Positions 62,001 through 64,000 of a stretch of 64,000 bases of DNA are shown in pieces. Made by a program: the position numbers and the translations under genes. The stretch is from Apostichopus japonicus (taxonomy: Eukaryota; Echinodermata; Holothuroidea; Aspidochirotida; Stichopodidae): assembly GCF_037975245.1 (NCBI RefSeq), contig NC_092577.1, positions 35,892,898 to 35,956,897 on the forward strand, given 5' to 3'. How positions within the stretch are numbered: the stretch's first letter is position 1; each line of letters opens with the position of its first letter. The notes below the pieces were generated by a model. That model saw only the letters and a program-made list of their open reading frames with translations. It was not told where the DNA came from and searched no databases.

Positions 62001-63008
62001 AATGACTTCAATTTATCAGACGTTTATTGTTGCTTTGAACGTCCACTTCTTGAATACATGTTGTATTCTTGATCAGTAACATCATGCATGGACCTAGCAG
62101 TTAGACGTTACGTAAGTGTTAATATCGACGTCACAGTGTTCTGATATTGGCTTGCCAAGTAGTATAACTGTCATTCGTTGTTTCGATTCCTTCAATCGCT
62201 GCTCGATACTATTACTAACATTACGCATATTTGGCCTTGATGTCCGCTTAACGCAATATTTATGATAACATTATAATGCCAGGGTTGCTAAATGAGGTTA
62301 GCGTTGTTGATCGCACCCTTGTCAGTATACTTCAGGCTGAAAGTTTGCTTTCTCCGAAAGTTTGGCATCATCTTACCAACTGGTGTTTACACAGAAGGGC
62401 TTCTTACAATACCATATTTGATCTGATTCGTTTGCTTCGAACTAGTAAGGCAGATAGCCAGGTGCGTAGCCAAGGGGGCGAAGGGGGCAGCGCCCCGCCC
62501 CCCTTGGGCATATTTTTAATTTTTTATTAAATGTTTTTATGATATCGCTAGTAATTTCAAAAGAGAAAATGCTAAGTTGCAACTTACAAGGCCTGGGAAG
62601 TGCCATTTCCAGCGATCTGGGAGGCATTTTCAGCCAAAATTTTCTTGTATGCTACGCGCCAACATGGTGGCGCTACGCTTAGTTAGTTTGCAAAGCCGTA
62701 TCTACGGCTCTGCTAGTTTGCCTACATTTTCGCCCCTCCCTTGGCAAATTCCTGGCTACGCGCCTGCAGAAAGCTAGGATTGGTATCAAGCTTGCTGAGA
62801 TACATTGTTTTCAACTTATTTTCATTCACCGGTGGGAATACCGTGTAATTATCCTTAGGTTTGTGAACGATCAGCTGAGGAGCACATGCCAATCAGATTC
62901 GAGAAGTTTGAAGAATTGTCAGACATTGAATCGTGCCGTCGTTTAGCTATTTAACAGTATGAATATTTGTGAATGCTGATCGTCGGAAGAAGTAAATATC
63001 AAACCTAC
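59090..63008 (-). other. Intron/5' region of GTPase copy B
   Basis: Exon 1 probably starts at 59089 after the conserved acceptor TGATTATTAAAG, giving 23 nt of 5' untranslated sequence. The remaining intron aligns with copy A except 60313-61035 and the MITE at 62459-62766. No other coding sequence was recognised. Confidence 0.5.
62459..62766. mobile_element. hAT-type MITE (308 bp)
   Basis: Ends are CAGGTGCGTAGCCA and, inverted, CAGGCGCGTAGCCA. The flanks are 8-bp duplications with one mismatch, CAGATAGC (62451-62458) and CAGAAAGC (62767-62774). The matching site in copy A near 40260 is empty. On the minus strand it carries the same GCGCCACCATG...GGCGCGTAGC core, followed by ACAAGAAAATTTTGGC, as the elements in copy A. 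Confidence 0.88.
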
Positions 63009-63078
63009 CTGTAATGCTATTATCGATGAGCGAGATTTTCCATTGCAGATAAAGCCCTGATGTGAAAGCTGGAAATAT
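63009..63078 (-). other. Candidate 5' non-coding exon, GTPase copy B
   Basis: Matches the candidate at 40531-40600 in copy A, ending GCATTACAG followed by GTAGGTTTG. Conserved donor, no long frame. The upstream limit is unknown. Confidence 0.4.
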
Positions 63079-63281
63079 GGCGTTGTCTGGTTCGAACCGT
63101 GTAATGGCAAATTCTTCGGCAGGTGGATTCTTATATGAGGATGCTTATCTGTGGTATGTTAAGTAGTTGCAGTGAGTTCCAATCAAATAGTCAATTTCCT
63201 TCGTAAACGCAACTTAAACTGCATGAATATTCATATGTTATTAGATATGTGCATAATTTGTTTACTGAAACTGGTATACAT

Positions 63282-63603
63282 AACCTTATTAGGATACCAT
63301 TGCTGCATTTGGGTCCGTCCTACAAATGCTATCAGCAAATCATATCCATTGTTTGTAGCCAGCAATAAAGCTCAGATTACCTAATATGTGCATAAAATAT
63401 GTCGCCGCTCATCGTCACCAGCAGTTACTGCAGTGAGGTGAAGAGGTATACATAACCTTATAAGGATACCTTTGCTGCATTTGGGTCCGTCCTACAAATG
63501 CTATCAGCATATCATATCTATTGTTTGTAGCCAGCAATAAAGTTCAGATTACCTAATATGTGCATAAAATATGTCGCCGTTCATCGTCACCACCAGTTAC
63601 TGT
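63282..63603. repeat. ~172-bp tandem repeat at end of duplicon B
   Basis: Two adjacent units starting near 63282 and 63454 with AACCTTAT. They are equivalent to the pair at 40804-41117. Confidence 0.85.
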
Positions 63604-64000
63604 AGTGAGGTGAAGTTTTGAATATTCAGAGCTTGGTACTACTTCTATATCCTCAAGGGGTAACACTATTGACCAATTGCTGGACACCCTCTTCACCCTA
63701 CATAATAGTATCGTACTGCAGTTAATGTAGTAACGGCATTGTAAACATGTAAATTACTCCGTCAGTTGGCAGGTAGTGATGTGAACTGTATTACTACGCT
63801 GAATGGTAGGCACGCTAGCGTGGTGCATCCCAGCCATTCTGAGCGTGGGTTTCCAAATAAACGTACAAAGTAAAGTGAAAGTATCTTAACATAAGTTCAA
63901 AAGAAGGTATTGCGTTTCGTTATGAAATAAGAATCAGGAAGTATCCACGAAATTTAGCGTTAGCTATCATTACGTAAATTATTTCATCACATCATAATTA
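63604..64000. other. Right edge, nothing recognised
   Basis: Unique sequence after the end of duplicon homology. No coding frame, splice structure or repeat was recognised. Confidence 0.5.

Larger units (their letters stand above)
49004..63603. repeat. Duplicon B (direct duplication, copy with intact GTPase)
   Basis: Collinear with 24751-41117 in the same orientation, start-to-start distance about 24.25 kb. It lacks the MITEs of copy A but has its own at 62459-62766. Its unmatched block 60313-61035 replaces 38430-38815 of copy A. Confidence 0.93.

Overview
This is eukaryotic, AT-rich, intron- and transposon-filled DNA from a metazoan. All three recognisable genes (a mitochondrial ATPase inhibitor, an extracellular arylsulfatase-like gene and two very large interferon-inducible-type GTPases) have introns. 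The density of tRNA-derived SINEs, hAT-type MITEs, a Penelope-like element and LINE remnants suggests a marine invertebrate. My best guess is an echinoderm-like deuterostome, possibly a sea cucumber, but this is inferred from gene content and not proven.

Layout. (1) 1-2990 is gene-poor. (2) 2991-8437, minus strand: a complete four-exon ATP5IF1-type ATPase inhibitor gene, reconstructed from splice sites. Its introns carry a 25-bp minisatellite and a 1.17-kb hAT MITE. (3) 8438-9751: divergent intergenic DNA with a second hAT MITE. (4) 9752-19301, plus strand: a seven-exon arylsulfatase-family gene, 562 residues. The formylglycine cysteine is replaced by glycine and a catalytic histidine by asparagine, so it is probably a pseudoenzyme. 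(5) 19302-24750: intergenic with two tRNA-derived SINEs. (6) 24751-41117: duplicon A with a GVIN/VLIG-type giant GTPase gene on the minus strand, broken by a 1-nt deletion near 28528. (7) 41118-49003: spacer with LINE remnants, a frameshifted Penelope-like element and a long TA microsatellite. (8) 49004-63603: duplicon B with an intact paralogue of the GTPase gene, three coding exons and 1605 residues. (9) 63604-64000: nothing recognised.

The two GTPase copies are direct tandem duplicates, starts about 24.25 kb apart. Comparing them dates events. Three hAT MITE insertion sites (one containing a nested second MITE) are occupied in one copy and empty in the other. The canonical G-domain is nearly identical even at silent positions, while an 80-85-bp patch in the helical part is almost unrelated. 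This mosaic pattern fits an innate-immunity GTPase family evolving by duplication, gene conversion and local diversification. That reading is inference; the sequence differences themselves are visible.
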